Part shown: positions 44,454 to 53,419 of the stretch, in pieces
Layout of the letters: every line of letters starts with the position of its first letter
Numbering within the stretch: the first letter of the stretch is position 1
Assembly: GCF_009604405.1 (NCBI RefSeq)
Contig: NZ_WEGK01000003.1
Span: forward strand, 248,001-312,000
Length of the DNA: 64,000 bases
Direction: 5' to 3'
Origin: Nocardia macrotermitis
GTDB taxonomy: Bacteria; Actinomycetota; Actinomycetes; Mycobacteriales; Mycobacteriaceae
Notes under the pieces: model-generated
Databases searched by the model: none
Told to the model about the DNA's origin: nothing
What the model saw: the letters and a program-made list of their open reading frames with translations, nothing else
Position numbers and translations under genes: made by a program

Positions 44454-45005
44454 GTGTCCCGACCGATGCGCCGCGATGCGGCCCGCAACCGCGAGCGGCT
44501 GCTGCACGAGGCCGCGGCGGTGTTCACCGAGCAGGGGCTGTCCGGCTCACTCGAGGAGATCGCGCGCCGTGCGCAGGTCAGCATCGGCACGCTCTACAAC
44601 CACTTCCCGAACCGCGACGCGCTCATCGACGCACTGGTCCCACAGCGGGTCGCCGAACTGATGCAATTCGCCGAACAGGCGACGGCCGAACCGGATTCGT
44701 GGCTCGCGCTGACCGGATACATCGAGAACATGCTCAGCCGGTTCACCACGGACCGAGCCCTGTTCGAGGCATTCACCGGCGATCATCCGGCCGCGGCACA
44801 GCTGGTCCAGGCGTGTTCGCGCGGGATGTCCGGGTTGTCGGCCGTGCTGGACCGCGCGCGCCGCGACGGAGTACTGCGCGCGGACGCCACCGACATCGAC
44901 GTGGTCAACCTGATCTGGGCGTTATCGCTGCTGGGCGACGGCGTCGAGACGACAGGCTGGCAACGGTCGCTGGGTTTCGTACTCGACGGACTGCGCGCCC
45001 GTTGA
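44454..45005 (+). CDS. TetR-family regulator
   Basis: 183 residues. The DNA-binding domain spans about 10-55 (NRERLLHEAAAVFTEQGLSG, IARRAQVSIGTLYNHFPNRD). The C-terminal ligand domain is of the type often controlling an adjacent oxidoreductase. The start is GTG 44454, which has no ribosome-binding site but sits at the predicted transcription start; TTG 44439 would lie upstream of it. Confidence 0.9.
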   Translation: MSRPMRRDAARNRERLLHEAAAVFTEQGLSGSLEEIARRAQVSIGTLYNHFPNRDALIDALVPQRVAELMQFAEQATAEPDSWLALTGYIENMLSRFTTDRALFEAFTGDHPAAAQLVQACSRGMSGLSAVLDRARRDGVLRADATDIDVVNLIWALSLLGDGVETTGWQRSLGFVLDGLRAR

Positions 45006-45356
45006 TCGGTCGGGGTGCATGGTGATCAGTTCGGGCGCACAATGATTGGCCGTGTGCCCGGTGACGAGTCGGCGGGCTCGCAGATGAGCTGGTGTGCCCG
45101 GTGATCGGCTGGATTGCGCAGTGATCAACTGGTGCGCACGGTGATGGCCGGGGTGCGCGGTGAGCGGCTAGCGCATACGGCGATTGGCTGGAGTGTGCGG
45201 TGATCAGTCGGTGTGCTCGGAGATACGCCGGTGTGTGCGGCTCGGTGGTCGCACGTATTCCCGGGGGCGAACCGGTGTACCGGGGCCCGGCTGGTGTGCC
45301 CGGGATTGGTCGGTGTGTCCGGTGATCGGCGGGTGTGCCGGGGCGATTACTTCGTG
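45003..45356. repeat. Degenerate tandem repeat of about 20 bp, about 17 units
   Basis: Units such as GTGATCGGCTGGATTGCGCA, GTGATCAACTGGTGCGCACG and GTGATCAGTCGGTGTGCTCG follow head to tail, with approximate consensus GTGATCGGCYGGTGTGCSCG. Units vary by 1-3 nt in length, and the middle (about 45241-45290) is the least regular. It fills the space between tetR and the arsR-like gene and includes the last codons of both. No protein is encoded convincingly. Confidence 0.7.
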
Positions 45357-45673
45357 TGTGCGCGGTTGGCGGCGGCGATGATCGGGTCGAGTAGGCCGGG
45401 GAGTTCGGTGTCGACTTCGGTGCGGCGTAGGCGGGCGTAGACCTGGCCCTCGTCGACGATGCGTTCGGTCAGGCCGGCTTCGCGGAGGGTTTTCAGGTGG
45501 TGGGTGGCGGTGGATTTGTTGATCGTGTCGTAGAGGGCGCCGCAGCGTTGGGCGGTGCCGGCGTTGGCCAGGCGGCGCACCATTTCCAGGCGTACCGGGT
45601 CCTGGAGCGCGGCCAGCACGTCCTGAACCGAGCCGACCGGGAAGGACTCCACGGTTGCTGCCGTATTCGCCAT
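45347..45673 (-). CDS. ArsR-family regulator
   Basis: 108 residues from ATG 45673. The winged helix is clear (VLAALQDPVRLEMVRRLANA, INKSTATHHLKTLREAGL, then the wing ERIVDEGQVYARLRR). No cysteine pair for metal binding is seen in the usual helix, so the effector may be organic. Divergent from a drug-type MFS gene with two palindromes between them. Its last codons run into the repeat region. Confidence 0.88.
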   Translation of the reverse strand: MANTAATVESFPVGSVQDVLAALQDPVRLEMVRRLANAGTAQRCGALYDTINKSTATHHLKTLREAGLTERIVDEGQVYARLRRTEVDTELPGLLDPIIAAANRAHTK

Positions 45674-45689
45674 GACCCACCTCACTTCA

Positions 45690-45745
45690 GGTTTGATGGG
45701 AATCAAACCGCGCCGACTGTCGTTGAGTTCGATCGTAATCAAACT
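45690..45745. promoter_or_regulatory. Two ArsR-type operators in the divergent promoter
   Basis: GGTTTGAT-N4-ATCAAACC (45690-45709) is perfect. AGTTCGAT-N4-ATCAAACT (45726-45745) has one mismatch. Both have 8-bp arms and a 4-bp spacer, and their centres are 36 bp apart. Confidence 0.75.
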
Positions 45746-45765
45746 TACCTGATGGGGAGCGAGAT

Positions 45766-47010
45766 ATGGCAGCGACCACGGCGGCAGCCCCGATCCCTGC
45801 GAAAGGGGTCGTTCAATCCTGGGCGTACGCATTGATACTGCTGGCCACGGGGGTGGCGCTCGGGGTGTCCGGGGCGCCCGCACCGCTGTACGGGCTGTAT
45901 CAGAAGCAGTGGCACTTCTCGTCGTTCACCACCACGATCGTGTTCGCGGTCTACGCGGTCGCGGCACTGGCGGCGGTGCTGGTGTCCGGGCGCATCTCCG
46001 ATGTGATCGGCCGAAAACCCGTGCTGCTCGGGGCGATCGGGACCATGATCCTCGGACTGGTGGTGTTCGTCTTCGCGGACAACGTGGCAATGCTGTTGCT
46101 GGCCAGGGCATTACACGGGCTCGCGGTGGGATCGATGGTGGTGGCCGGCGCCGCCGCGCTGCTGGACCTGCGGCCCGCACACGGCGCGCGGACCGGGCAG
46201 CTCAGCGGGGTGTCCTTCAATGTCGGTATGGCCGTGGCGATTCTGGGTTCGGCCGCGCTGGCGCAGTACGTGCCGCATCCGCTGCGCACGCCGTATCTGG
46301 TGATCACGGTGCTGTGCCTGCTGATCGGGATCGGTGTGCTGGTCATGCGCGAACCGCACACCGCGCGCGTGCCCGGACGCGTCCGCATCGCGAAACCAGC
46401 TGTGCCGCAGGAGATTCGAGCCGACTTCTGGTTCTCGGCGCTGGGTGTGATGGCGGCCTGGTCGGTGCTGGGCGTGCTGCTGTCGCTGTATCCGGCGCTG
46501 GCCTCGGCGAAAACCGGTGTGCACAACCTGATCTTCGGCGGCGCGGTGGTGGCCGCCACCGCGACGGCCGGTGCGCTCGCGCAGTTGTTCGCGACCGGGA
46601 TTCCGGCGCGGCGGGCGGCCATCGGCGGTGATCTGGGAATGGCCGTGACGCTGCTGCTGACGATTCCCGCACTCGCGACCCGCAATTGGGTGCTGGTCCT
46701 GGTGGCCGGGGTGTTGCTGGGCGTGACGTTCGGGCTCGGATTCGGCGGCTCGCTGCGGCATCTGTCCGACGTCGTGCCGCCGCATCGGCGCGGGGAGACG
46801 ATGTCGGCGTACTACTTGCTGGGCTATTCGGCGATGGCGTTGCCGACGGTGCTCGCGGGATGGGCCGCGACGCGGTGGGGGATGGCCGCGATCTTCCCGT
46901 GGTTCGTGGTCGTGGTCGCGCTGGCCTGCGTGGGTGCGGCGGTGATCGGGATACGTGGTCAGCGGGCCGAACGGGTGCGCACAGACGCGTCGGAGGTCGT
47001 GTCGGCCTGA
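45766..47010 (+). CDS. MFS transporter (drug-efflux type, 12 TM)
   Basis: 414 residues with about twelve membrane helices. The motif A region reads GRISDVIGRKPVLLGAIG after helix 2, and the second half has FGGSLRHLSDVVPPHRRGET. GGGGAG lies 7 nt before the ATG. Probable proton-driven export of a small molecule, controlled by the divergent ArsR-type repressor. Substrate unknown. Confidence 0.88.
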   Translation: MAATTAAAPIPAKGVVQSWAYALILLATGVALGVSGAPAPLYGLYQKQWHFSSFTTTIVFAVYAVAALAAVLVSGRISDVIGRKPVLLGAIGTMILGLVVFVFADNVAMLLLARALHGLAVGSMVVAGAAALLDLRPAHGARTGQLSGVSFNVGMAVAILGSAALAQYVPHPLRTPYLVITVLCLLIGIGVLVMREPHTARVPGRVRIAKPAVPQEIRADFWFSALGVMAAWSVLGVLLSLYPALASAKTGVHNLIFGGAVVAATATAGALAQLFATGIPARRAAIGGDLGMAVTLLLTIPALATRNWVLVLVAGVLLGVTFGLGFGGSLRHLSDVVPPHRRGETMSAYYLLGYSAMALPTVLAGWAATRWGMAAIFPWFVVVVALACVGAAVIGIRGQRAERVRTDASEVVSA

Positions 47011-47038
47011 GCGGCGGGCGTCGTGAGATGTCCTGGGC

Positions 47039-47091
47039 GGTAACCACGGATCGCACTCGCACTCCCGCGGGCGGCGATTTGTGGTTACCAT
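47039..47091 (+). promoter_or_regulatory. Spaced inverted repeat and -10 before the pentapeptide protein
   Basis: GGTAACCAC (47039-47047) and GTGGTTACC (47081-47089) are perfect 9-bp arms 33 nt apart. TACCAT (47086-47091) ends 6 nt before ATG 47098, which has no ribosome-binding site. The right arm overlaps the -10, as expected of an operator or a looped RNA. Confidence 0.5.
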
Positions 47092-47097
47092 GCCGCT

Positions 47098-48531
47098 ATG
47101 CGGTGGAGGGGGAAAACCCGGGAACGTTTCACCGGCAGGCTACAGCGGTCCGCGTTGTTGTTGTCGGTGGTATTCGCGGTGCTGGGCGGACTCGGTATCG
47201 CGGCACTGGCCTGGTGGGTGCTGTGGATTCTGTTGGGCGCCAAGGCGCAGACACCCGATCAGGTCGATCTGACCAAGATCGCGCTGTCGGTGGCCGCGGG
47301 TGTCGGTGGTGCGGTCGCGCTGGTCGTCGCCTATCGCAAACAGCGGGACGGGGAACGCGGCCGATTCGCCGAATTGTTCGGCGCGGCAGCACGACAGCTC
47401 GGTGACGCCGATGTGGCGGTGCGGATCGCCGGGGTCTATGCGATGGCCGGAGTGGCCGACGAATTCGGTGCGCCGGGTCGTCGGCAGCAGTGCATCGATG
47501 TGCTGTGCGGATATCTGCGGCTGCCCTACGATCCGGATTCCGGGGCCGATCATCTGACGCAGCGCACCGAGACCGTCGAGGAATCCGGCGTCAAGCGGGA
47601 GTTGAAATATCAACTGCGGCAGAATGATCGGGAGGTGCGCCGGGCCGTCGTGGACGTGATCGTCGCGCATCTGCGGCCGCAGGCCGAGGTGTCCTGGTCG
47701 CGGTGCAATTTCGACTTCTCCGGTGCGGTACTGGAGGATTCGGACTTCCGGTACGCGGTGTTCGCGGGCGAGCGCACCTATTTCGCGCGGGCGGTATTCC
47801 TGGGCAAGCGGGCCACCACCTTCGAACACGCGCGTTTCATCGGACAGTTCATCTCGTTCCGCAGCTGCGAATTCCGCGGCGCCACCACCCTTTTCCGGGA
47901 CACGGAATTCGCGCCGGCCGAGCGGTCCGGATCTGAGTTGCCCGGCGCCGGAATACGTTTCGAGGGCGCGGTGTTCGATTCACCGGTCTCCTTCGATCGG
48001 ACCGTATTCCGCGGTCCCGCGGTGATATTCGGCGATGCGGCGTTCACCGGGGAGCGCACCTCGTTCGCCGAGACCGTATTCCGCACGGAGCGAGCCGAAT
48101 TCGGCGGGGCGACGTTCGACGGTATCGCGGTGCGTTTCGAGGCGGCCGAATTCGACTGTGCGCGAATATCGTTCACCCGCGCCCGCTTCTATGCCGCGCG
48201 AGTTGCCTTCGACGGTGCGCGATTCGGCGTTCGCTCCCGCTGGCGGCGCAGTCCGACGCTCGCGGTCGACTTCTCCGCCGCCGAGTACCACGGCACGATC
48301 TCCTTCGACGACACCGTCTTCGACGGCCGCGACGCGGATTTCTCCGAGGGGGACTTCTTCGGCGAGATCACGTTCCGCAGAACACGTTTCGAGACGCAGC
48401 GCACCCGCTTCGACACCCCGAAGGCATGGGTGGGCGTGCGCGTGGACTGGGATGTCGACCCGACCTACAAGCCCTCGCGGATCACCCCCGAGACGTGGCC
48501 TCCGGCGCCCGTGCCACCGCCCGCGAGCTGA
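47098..48531 (+). CDS. Pentapeptide-repeat membrane protein
   Basis: 477 residues. Two membrane helices at about 19-48 and 60-80 are followed by a cytosolic helical region with RFAELFGAAARQLGDADVAV, RIAGVYAMAGVADE and CIDVLCGYLRLPYD. This leader is common in actinobacterial pentapeptide proteins. From about 200 come more than 20 F-centred repeats of A(D/x)F type (CNFDFSGAVLEDSDFRYAVF and so on), forming a right-handed quadrilateral beta-helix. Pentapeptide folds can mimic DNA, but membrane-bound versions have no known role. Confidence 0.85.
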   Translation: MRWRGKTRERFTGRLQRSALLLSVVFAVLGGLGIAALAWWVLWILLGAKAQTPDQVDLTKIALSVAAGVGGAVALVVAYRKQRDGERGRFAELFGAAARQLGDADVAVRIAGVYAMAGVADEFGAPGRRQQCIDVLCGYLRLPYDPDSGADHLTQRTETVEESGVKRELKYQLRQNDREVRRAVVDVIVAHLRPQAEVSWSRCNFDFSGAVLEDSDFRYAVFAGERTYFARAVFLGKRATTFEHARFIGQFISFRSCEFRGATTLFRDTEFAPAERSGSELPGAGIRFEGAVFDSPVSFDRTVFRGPAVIFGDAAFTGERTSFAETVFRTERAEFGGATFDGIAVRFEAAEFDCARISFTRARFYAARVAFDGARFGVRSRWRRSPTLAVDFSAAEYHGTISFDDTVFDGRDADFSEGDFFGEITFRRTRFETQRTRFDTPKAWVGVRVDWDVDPTYKPSRITPETWPPAPVPPPAS

Positions 48532-48566
48532 GCGACACAGAAGCTGCACAGGTTCCATACGGCAGT

Positions 48567-48572
48567 TAACAT
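48567..48572 (+). promoter_or_regulatory. -10 (TAACAT) for the sulfotransferase, leaderless start
   Basis: TAACAT ends 7 nt before GTG 48580; no Shine-Dalgarno sequence is seen. Confidence 0.45.
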
Positions 48573-48579
48573 CGCCGAC

Positions 48580-49353
48580 GTGTCTACTCCGCTATTGATA
48601 TTCGGCGCTGGTCAGCGCTGTGGCAGCACGCTGGTGCAGCGCCTGATCACCTCCCACCCCGAGGCGTTCATCTGGGGCGAGCAACACGGGCAGTTCGGAG
48701 CGGTCGTCGACGCGTTCGAGGGTCTGGTCGGTCACAACGAGTCGTACGGCGGGGCCGGCCGCACGGAATTCGAGTTGCACGGATATCAGGGATTCCTGGC
48801 GAACCTCATGCCGGAAACGGAGCATATGCGGGAGGCGTTCGCCGAGTTCTGCACGCGGCTGTTCCAGGTGCCGGATGTGCGGGTGTGGGGGTTCAAGGAG
48901 GTCCGCTTCGATCTGGCGTTCGCCACGCGGTTGCAGCGGTATCTGCCGGGGCTGCGGGTGATCTTCATCGTGCGGGATCCGCGCGATGTGCTGTCCAGCC
49001 TGGACGAGTGGGAGAGTCGCGGGTGGTGGACCCGCGCGGATACCGAGATGTCGTTCCGGAACTGGACGCGGATCGCGCACTCGTTCCTGGAGACCGGTTC
49101 GGTGCCGGTGCTGTCGGTGCGTTACGAGGACTTCATCGCCGATCGGGAGGACTCGGCCCGCAGGGTCGCCGAATTCGCCGACCTCGATCCCGACGGATTC
49201 GATATGGCGGTGTTCGATCGCAAGGTGCACAACCTCGGCCTGTGGGAGGAGCGCACGCTGCGGACCTGGGAGGAAATGTCCATCGACCTGCGGTATCTGC
49301 TGTTCGACGAGGGTTTGCGGGCTACCGCGAAGGCATACGACTACCACCTGTAG
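48580..49353 (+). CDS. PAPS-dependent sulfotransferase family protein
   Basis: 257 residues. The 5'-phosphosulfate-binding loop GAGQRCGSTLVQRL (9-22) and the 3'-phosphate motif VRDPRDVLSS (131-140) are present; the catalytic base may be one of the His residues after the loop. It resembles actinobacterial sulfotransferases acting on lipids or carbohydrates (Stf-like), which decorate surface glycolipids. The acceptor cannot be read from sequence. Confidence 0.83.
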   Translation: MSTPLLIFGAGQRCGSTLVQRLITSHPEAFIWGEQHGQFGAVVDAFEGLVGHNESYGGAGRTEFELHGYQGFLANLMPETEHMREAFAEFCTRLFQVPDVRVWGFKEVRFDLAFATRLQRYLPGLRVIFIVRDPRDVLSSLDEWESRGWWTRADTEMSFRNWTRIAHSFLETGSVPVLSVRYEDFIADREDSARRVAEFADLDPDGFDMAVFDRKVHNLGLWEERTLRTWEEMSIDLRYLLFDEGLRATAKAYDYHL

Positions 49354-49397
49354 GTCCTGGCGCGATCGCGGCCGACGCCGGGCCGGGAGGCGGTAGC

Positions 49398-50522
49398 GTG
49401 CGGATCATGAAGATTCGTGGTGCAGTCCTGGAACGCATCGGCGCGCCCGCGCCGTACGCCGAATCGACCCCGCTCGTGGTCGGTGAACTGGACCTGGGCG
49501 AGCCCGGTCCCGGTGAGTTGCTGGTGCGGATCGAGGCGGCCGGGCTGTGCCATTCGGATCTGTCCGTGGTGGACGGGAACCGGGTGCGGCCGGTGCCGAT
49601 GCTGCTCGGGCACGAGGCGGCCGGGCGGGTCGAGGCGATCGGTCCGGGGGACAGCGATCTGCGGATCGGGCAGCGCGTGGTGATGACGTTCCTGCCGCGC
49701 TGCGGGGAATGCGAGGGCTGCGCGACCAACGGCCGCACCCCGTGCGTGCCCGGCAGCGTCGCGAACAATGCCGGTGAGTTGCTGGGTGGCGGGCGACGGC
49801 TGCGGCGGGACGGCGAGACGATCCAGCATCATCTGGGCGTGTCCGGATTCGCCACGCACGCGGTGGTGGATCGGCGTTCGGTGGTGCCGGTGGACGACGA
49901 CGTGCCGCCGGAGGTCGCCGCGGTGCTGGGCTGCGCGGTGCTGACCGGCGGTGGGGCACTGTTGAATTCGGCGAAACCGGGGCCGGGCGAGCGGATCATG
50001 GTGGTCGGGCTCGGCGGGGTCGGGATGGCCGCGGTGCTGGTGGCGGCCTCGGTGCGCGCGGAATTCGGCAACGAGGTGATCGCGGTCGACACGCTGCCCG
50101 AGAAGCTCGCGCTGGCAACGGAACTCGGCGCCGATCGGGTGTACACCCCGGAGCAGCTGACCGCGGCGGGGATCGTCGCGGAGATCGTGGTGGAGGCCGC
50201 GGGGAACGTGCGGGCCTTCGAGACCGCGGTCGCCGCGACCGCGCCCGGCGGCACCACGGTGACCGTCGGGCTGCCGAATCCGCAAGCGCGGGCGAGCATC
50301 TCACCGCTGGGACTGGTCGCGCAGGGACGTTCGATCGTGGGCAGCTACCTCGGATCGGCGGTGCCCGCCCGGGACATTCCGACCTATGTGCGGATGTGGC
50401 GGGAGGGCCGGTTGCCGGTCGAGCGGCTGGTCTCCTCGCGATTGCGGCTCGAACAGATCAATCACGGCATGGACGAACTCGCGGCCGGACACGGGCTGCG
50501 GCAGGTCGTCGTCTTCGACTGA
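49398..50522 (+). CDS. Zinc-dependent alcohol dehydrogenase (MDR family)
   Basis: About 374 residues. Catalytic zinc ligands lie in GLCHSDLSVVDG (Cys) and LLGHEAAG (His, Glu). The structural zinc loop has four cysteines in RCGECEGCATNGRTPC, and the Rossmann motif is GLGGVGM. It oxidises an alcohol, possibly with mycothiol-like partners, as related actinobacterial enzymes do. GTG 49398 is chosen because GGGAGG lies 7 nt upstream; ATG 49407 (MKIRGAVLERIG) gives the more usual N-terminus. Confidence 0.9.
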   Translation: MRIMKIRGAVLERIGAPAPYAESTPLVVGELDLGEPGPGELLVRIEAAGLCHSDLSVVDGNRVRPVPMLLGHEAAGRVEAIGPGDSDLRIGQRVVMTFLPRCGECEGCATNGRTPCVPGSVANNAGELLGGGRRLRRDGETIQHHLGVSGFATHAVVDRRSVVPVDDDVPPEVAAVLGCAVLTGGGALLNSAKPGPGERIMVVGLGGVGMAAVLVAASVRAEFGNEVIAVDTLPEKLALATELGADRVYTPEQLTAAGIVAEIVVEAAGNVRAFETAVAATAPGGTTVTVGLPNPQARASISPLGLVAQGRSIVGSYLGSAVPARDIPTYVRMWREGRLPVERLVSSRLRLEQINHGMDELAAGHGLRQVVVFD

Positions 50523-51386
<864 letters not shown>

Positions 51387-51420
51387 GCGGGCGTGCGTGC
51401 GAATGCGTTCGGAGTCGGCC

Positions 51421-51909
51421 GTGAGTGAGAGCAACGACAACGGGCGGCTGGTGCGGACCCTCGGAACCATCGTGTTCCTGGTGGTCGCGCTGGTGCTGTA
51501 CTTCCTGCTGCTGGGCCGGATCGCGGTGGCGCTCATCGCCTCCGGGAAGGTCGCCGGTATCGCGATGGGTGTCGGGGTGTTCATCCTCGGTCTCATCGGC
51601 ATCTGGGTGGTGGTCACGAGTATCCGTGCGGCACTGGCCCATCAACATCTGGCCAAGCGCATCCACGAGGAGGGCCGTGAGCTGGACGTCTCGGATCTGC
51701 CGCGTCGCCCGTCCGGCCGAATCGAAAAGGCCGCCGCTGACGCGCTTTTCGAGCAGGTGAAGTCGGAATGGGAAGCCGCGCCGGATGATTGGCGCAACAA
51801 CTACCGTGCCGCCCGCGCCTACGACTACGCCGGGGACCGCACCCGGGCGCGTGAGGTCATGCGTCGCGCGGTCGCACTCGAGCGCGCCGAGCGGGATCGC
51901 GAGAAGTAG
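51421..51909 (+). CDS. Two-TM membrane protein downstream of dapB (Rv2772c-like)
   Basis: 162 residues. Two membrane helices (LGTIVFLVVALVLYFLLLG and IAMGVGVFILGLIGIWVVVT) are followed by a charged cytoplasmic tail that looks like a single TPR-type hairpin (DDWRNNYRAARAYDYAGDRT, REVMRRAVALE). The conserved position after dapB in mycobacteria is recalled from memory. Function unknown. GTG 51397 is an alternative start. Confidence 0.75.
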   Translation: MSESNDNGRLVRTLGTIVFLVVALVLYFLLLGRIAVALIASGKVAGIAMGVGVFILGLIGIWVVVTSIRAALAHQHLAKRIHEEGRELDVSDLPRRPSGRIEKAAADALFEQVKSEWEAAPDDWRNNYRAARAYDYAGDRTRAREVMRRAVALERAERDREK

Positions 51910-51920
51910 ACCGCCGCACC

Positions 51921-52255
51921 GGGATTCGATCGCGCGGAATCCGATCGCACGGGAATCCGATCGCACGGGGATTCGGGCGTACGGGGATTCGGGCGTACGG
52001 GGACTCGATCGCACGGTGATCCGGACGCACGGGGATTCGGGCGTACGGGGACTCGATCGCGCGGGGACTCGATCGCACGGTGATCCGGACGCACGGGGAT
52101 TCGGGCGTACGGGGACTCGATCGCGCGGGGACTCGATCGCACGGTGATCCGGACGCACGGGAATCCGGACGCGCGGGGATTCGATCGCACCGGGATCCGG
52201 GCGCGCGGGGATCCGGGCGCGCGGGGATCCGGGCGCGCGGGGATCCGTCAGCCGG
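51921..52255. repeat. 16-bp minisatellite, about 20 units, with an exact 64-bp higher-order repeat
   Basis: Units of GGGATTCGATCGCACG type run head to tail. Four-unit blocks 52000-52063 and 52064-52127 are identical, and the next two units begin a third copy. The last units become GGGATCCGGGCGCGCG. The 16-bp period means all reading frames rotate, giving spurious repetitive ORFs. No gene is seen between the membrane-protein gene and alc; a weak CGAATTA/TAATTCG inverted repeat (52346-52374) just after the alc stop may terminate the alc transcript. Confidence 0.85.
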
Positions 52256-52408
52256 GCGGGGACCGATCGGTTCGTCGGCGGTCGCGGGTACGCGCTCGGA
52301 TGGTCGGCCCGGTGTCGGGCGGCGTGAGAGATCTGCGCTGCAGGACGAATTACGTTGTGTTGTTACATAATTCGAACCGAGCGGCGTCGGATCGGGCTGG
52401 AACGTGTG

Positions 52409-53419
52409 TTACGAGACGTCGTTGTCGGGTTCGGTCAAGGTGCCGTAGAGGCGCAGGCGGGCCAGGCCGCCGTCGGGGTAGACGTCCAGGCGCACTTCGT
52501 CCAGCGGATCGGTGCTGGTCAGGGCGAAGCGGTGGCGGGTGTCGGGGAGTAGGTCGGTGCGGGGGAGCAGGTCGATCTCGGTGCCGTCGGGGCGGAAGCC
52601 GGTGAGTGAGGCCGCGCCGGGGCTGTTCCAGAGGAAGTAGGACGTGTCGATCTCGGCGGCGGTCAGCACGCCGGTTCCGGCGAGGCGGACCAGTACCCAG
52701 TCGTTGCCGGGGGTGCGGCGGCGGGCGGTTTCCCAGCCGTCGCCCATGACGCGGGCGCGGCCGGGCATGAGGATGTTCTGCGGATGGGAGTAGAAGCGGT
52801 TCGAACAGTCCGCGATCCGGCCGCCGTTCTCCACCGCCGCCAGATCGAACGGGCCCGCGCGCAGCCATTGCGGATCAGGTTTCGTCTCGCCGTGCACGCG
52901 CAGCCGGGCCACGCCGCCGTCCGGGTGGATGTGCAGGCGCACGTGGGTGAATCGTTCCTCGGAATCGACCTCGAACGCGTTGGGCGTGCCGCCGCCGACC
53001 GTGCTGCGGGCCACCAGCGTGGTCCAGCCGTCGAGCGCGGCCACCTCCTCGGCGGTCGGATAACCCTGCACCGCAATGGCTTCCACCGAAACCTCGGGCG
53101 GATAGTTGCCGGTGAACCACGCGGTGTCCACGATCACGCCGCGGATCACGCCCGGCACGCCCAGGCGCACGATGGCGGTGTCGCGATCGTCGGGGCCGGG
53201 GGCGTCACCGTGCGAGCGGCGGCGGCGGCGCGTCTCCCAGCCGTCGTACACCTGGCCCTTGTGCCCGAAGGTGGCGGCCTGATGGGTCGCGGCCGCGGGC
53301 AGGATCAGGTTCTCCTTCTCCGCGAACGCCTCGTCGCTCGCCCAGATCACCGCACCGCCCAGGGTGCGCACCGCCAGATCGGGCAGCAGGGTGAATTCGG
53401 TCGACTCCGTGGGTTTCAC
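52409..53419 (-). CDS. alc: Allantoicase
   Basis: 336 residues with the two homologous jelly-roll halves of allantoicase (VRTLGGAVIWASDEAFAEKE, VYDGWETRRRR, TAWFTGNYPPEVSVEA and, in the second half, FYSHPQNILMPGRARVMGDG, GWETARRR, TSYFLWNSPGAASLTG). It hydrolyses allantoate to ureidoglycolate and urea in purine breakdown. The GTG start overlaps the stop of the upstream CitE-like gene by 4 nt (GTGA), so the two are coupled. Allantoinase is not in the window. Confidence 0.94.
   Translation of the reverse strand: MKPTESTEFTLLPDLAVRTLGGAVIWASDEAFAEKENLILPAAATHQAATFGHKGQVYDGWETRRRRRSHGDAPGPDDRDTAIVRLGVPGVIRGVIVDTAWFTGNYPPEVSVEAIAVQGYPTAEEVAALDGWTTLVARSTVGGGTPNAFEVDSEERFTHVRLHIHPDGGVARLRVHGETKPDPQWLRAGPFDLAAVENGGRIADCSNRFYSHPQNILMPGRARVMGDGWETARRRTPGNDWVLVRLAGTGVLTAAEIDTSYFLWNSPGAASLTGFRPDGTEIDLLPRTDLLPDTRHRFALTSTDPLDEVRLDVYPDGGLARLRLYGTLTEPDNDVS

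Noticed and set aside
45003-45356. Coding gene or CRISPR in the 20-bp repeat region
   Set aside because: Units are directly adjacent and degenerate, with no spacer and no sensible protein in any frame.
51921-52255. CRISPR array
   Set aside because: The repeats are contiguous with no spacers, the 16-bp unit is too short, and no cas gene is present.
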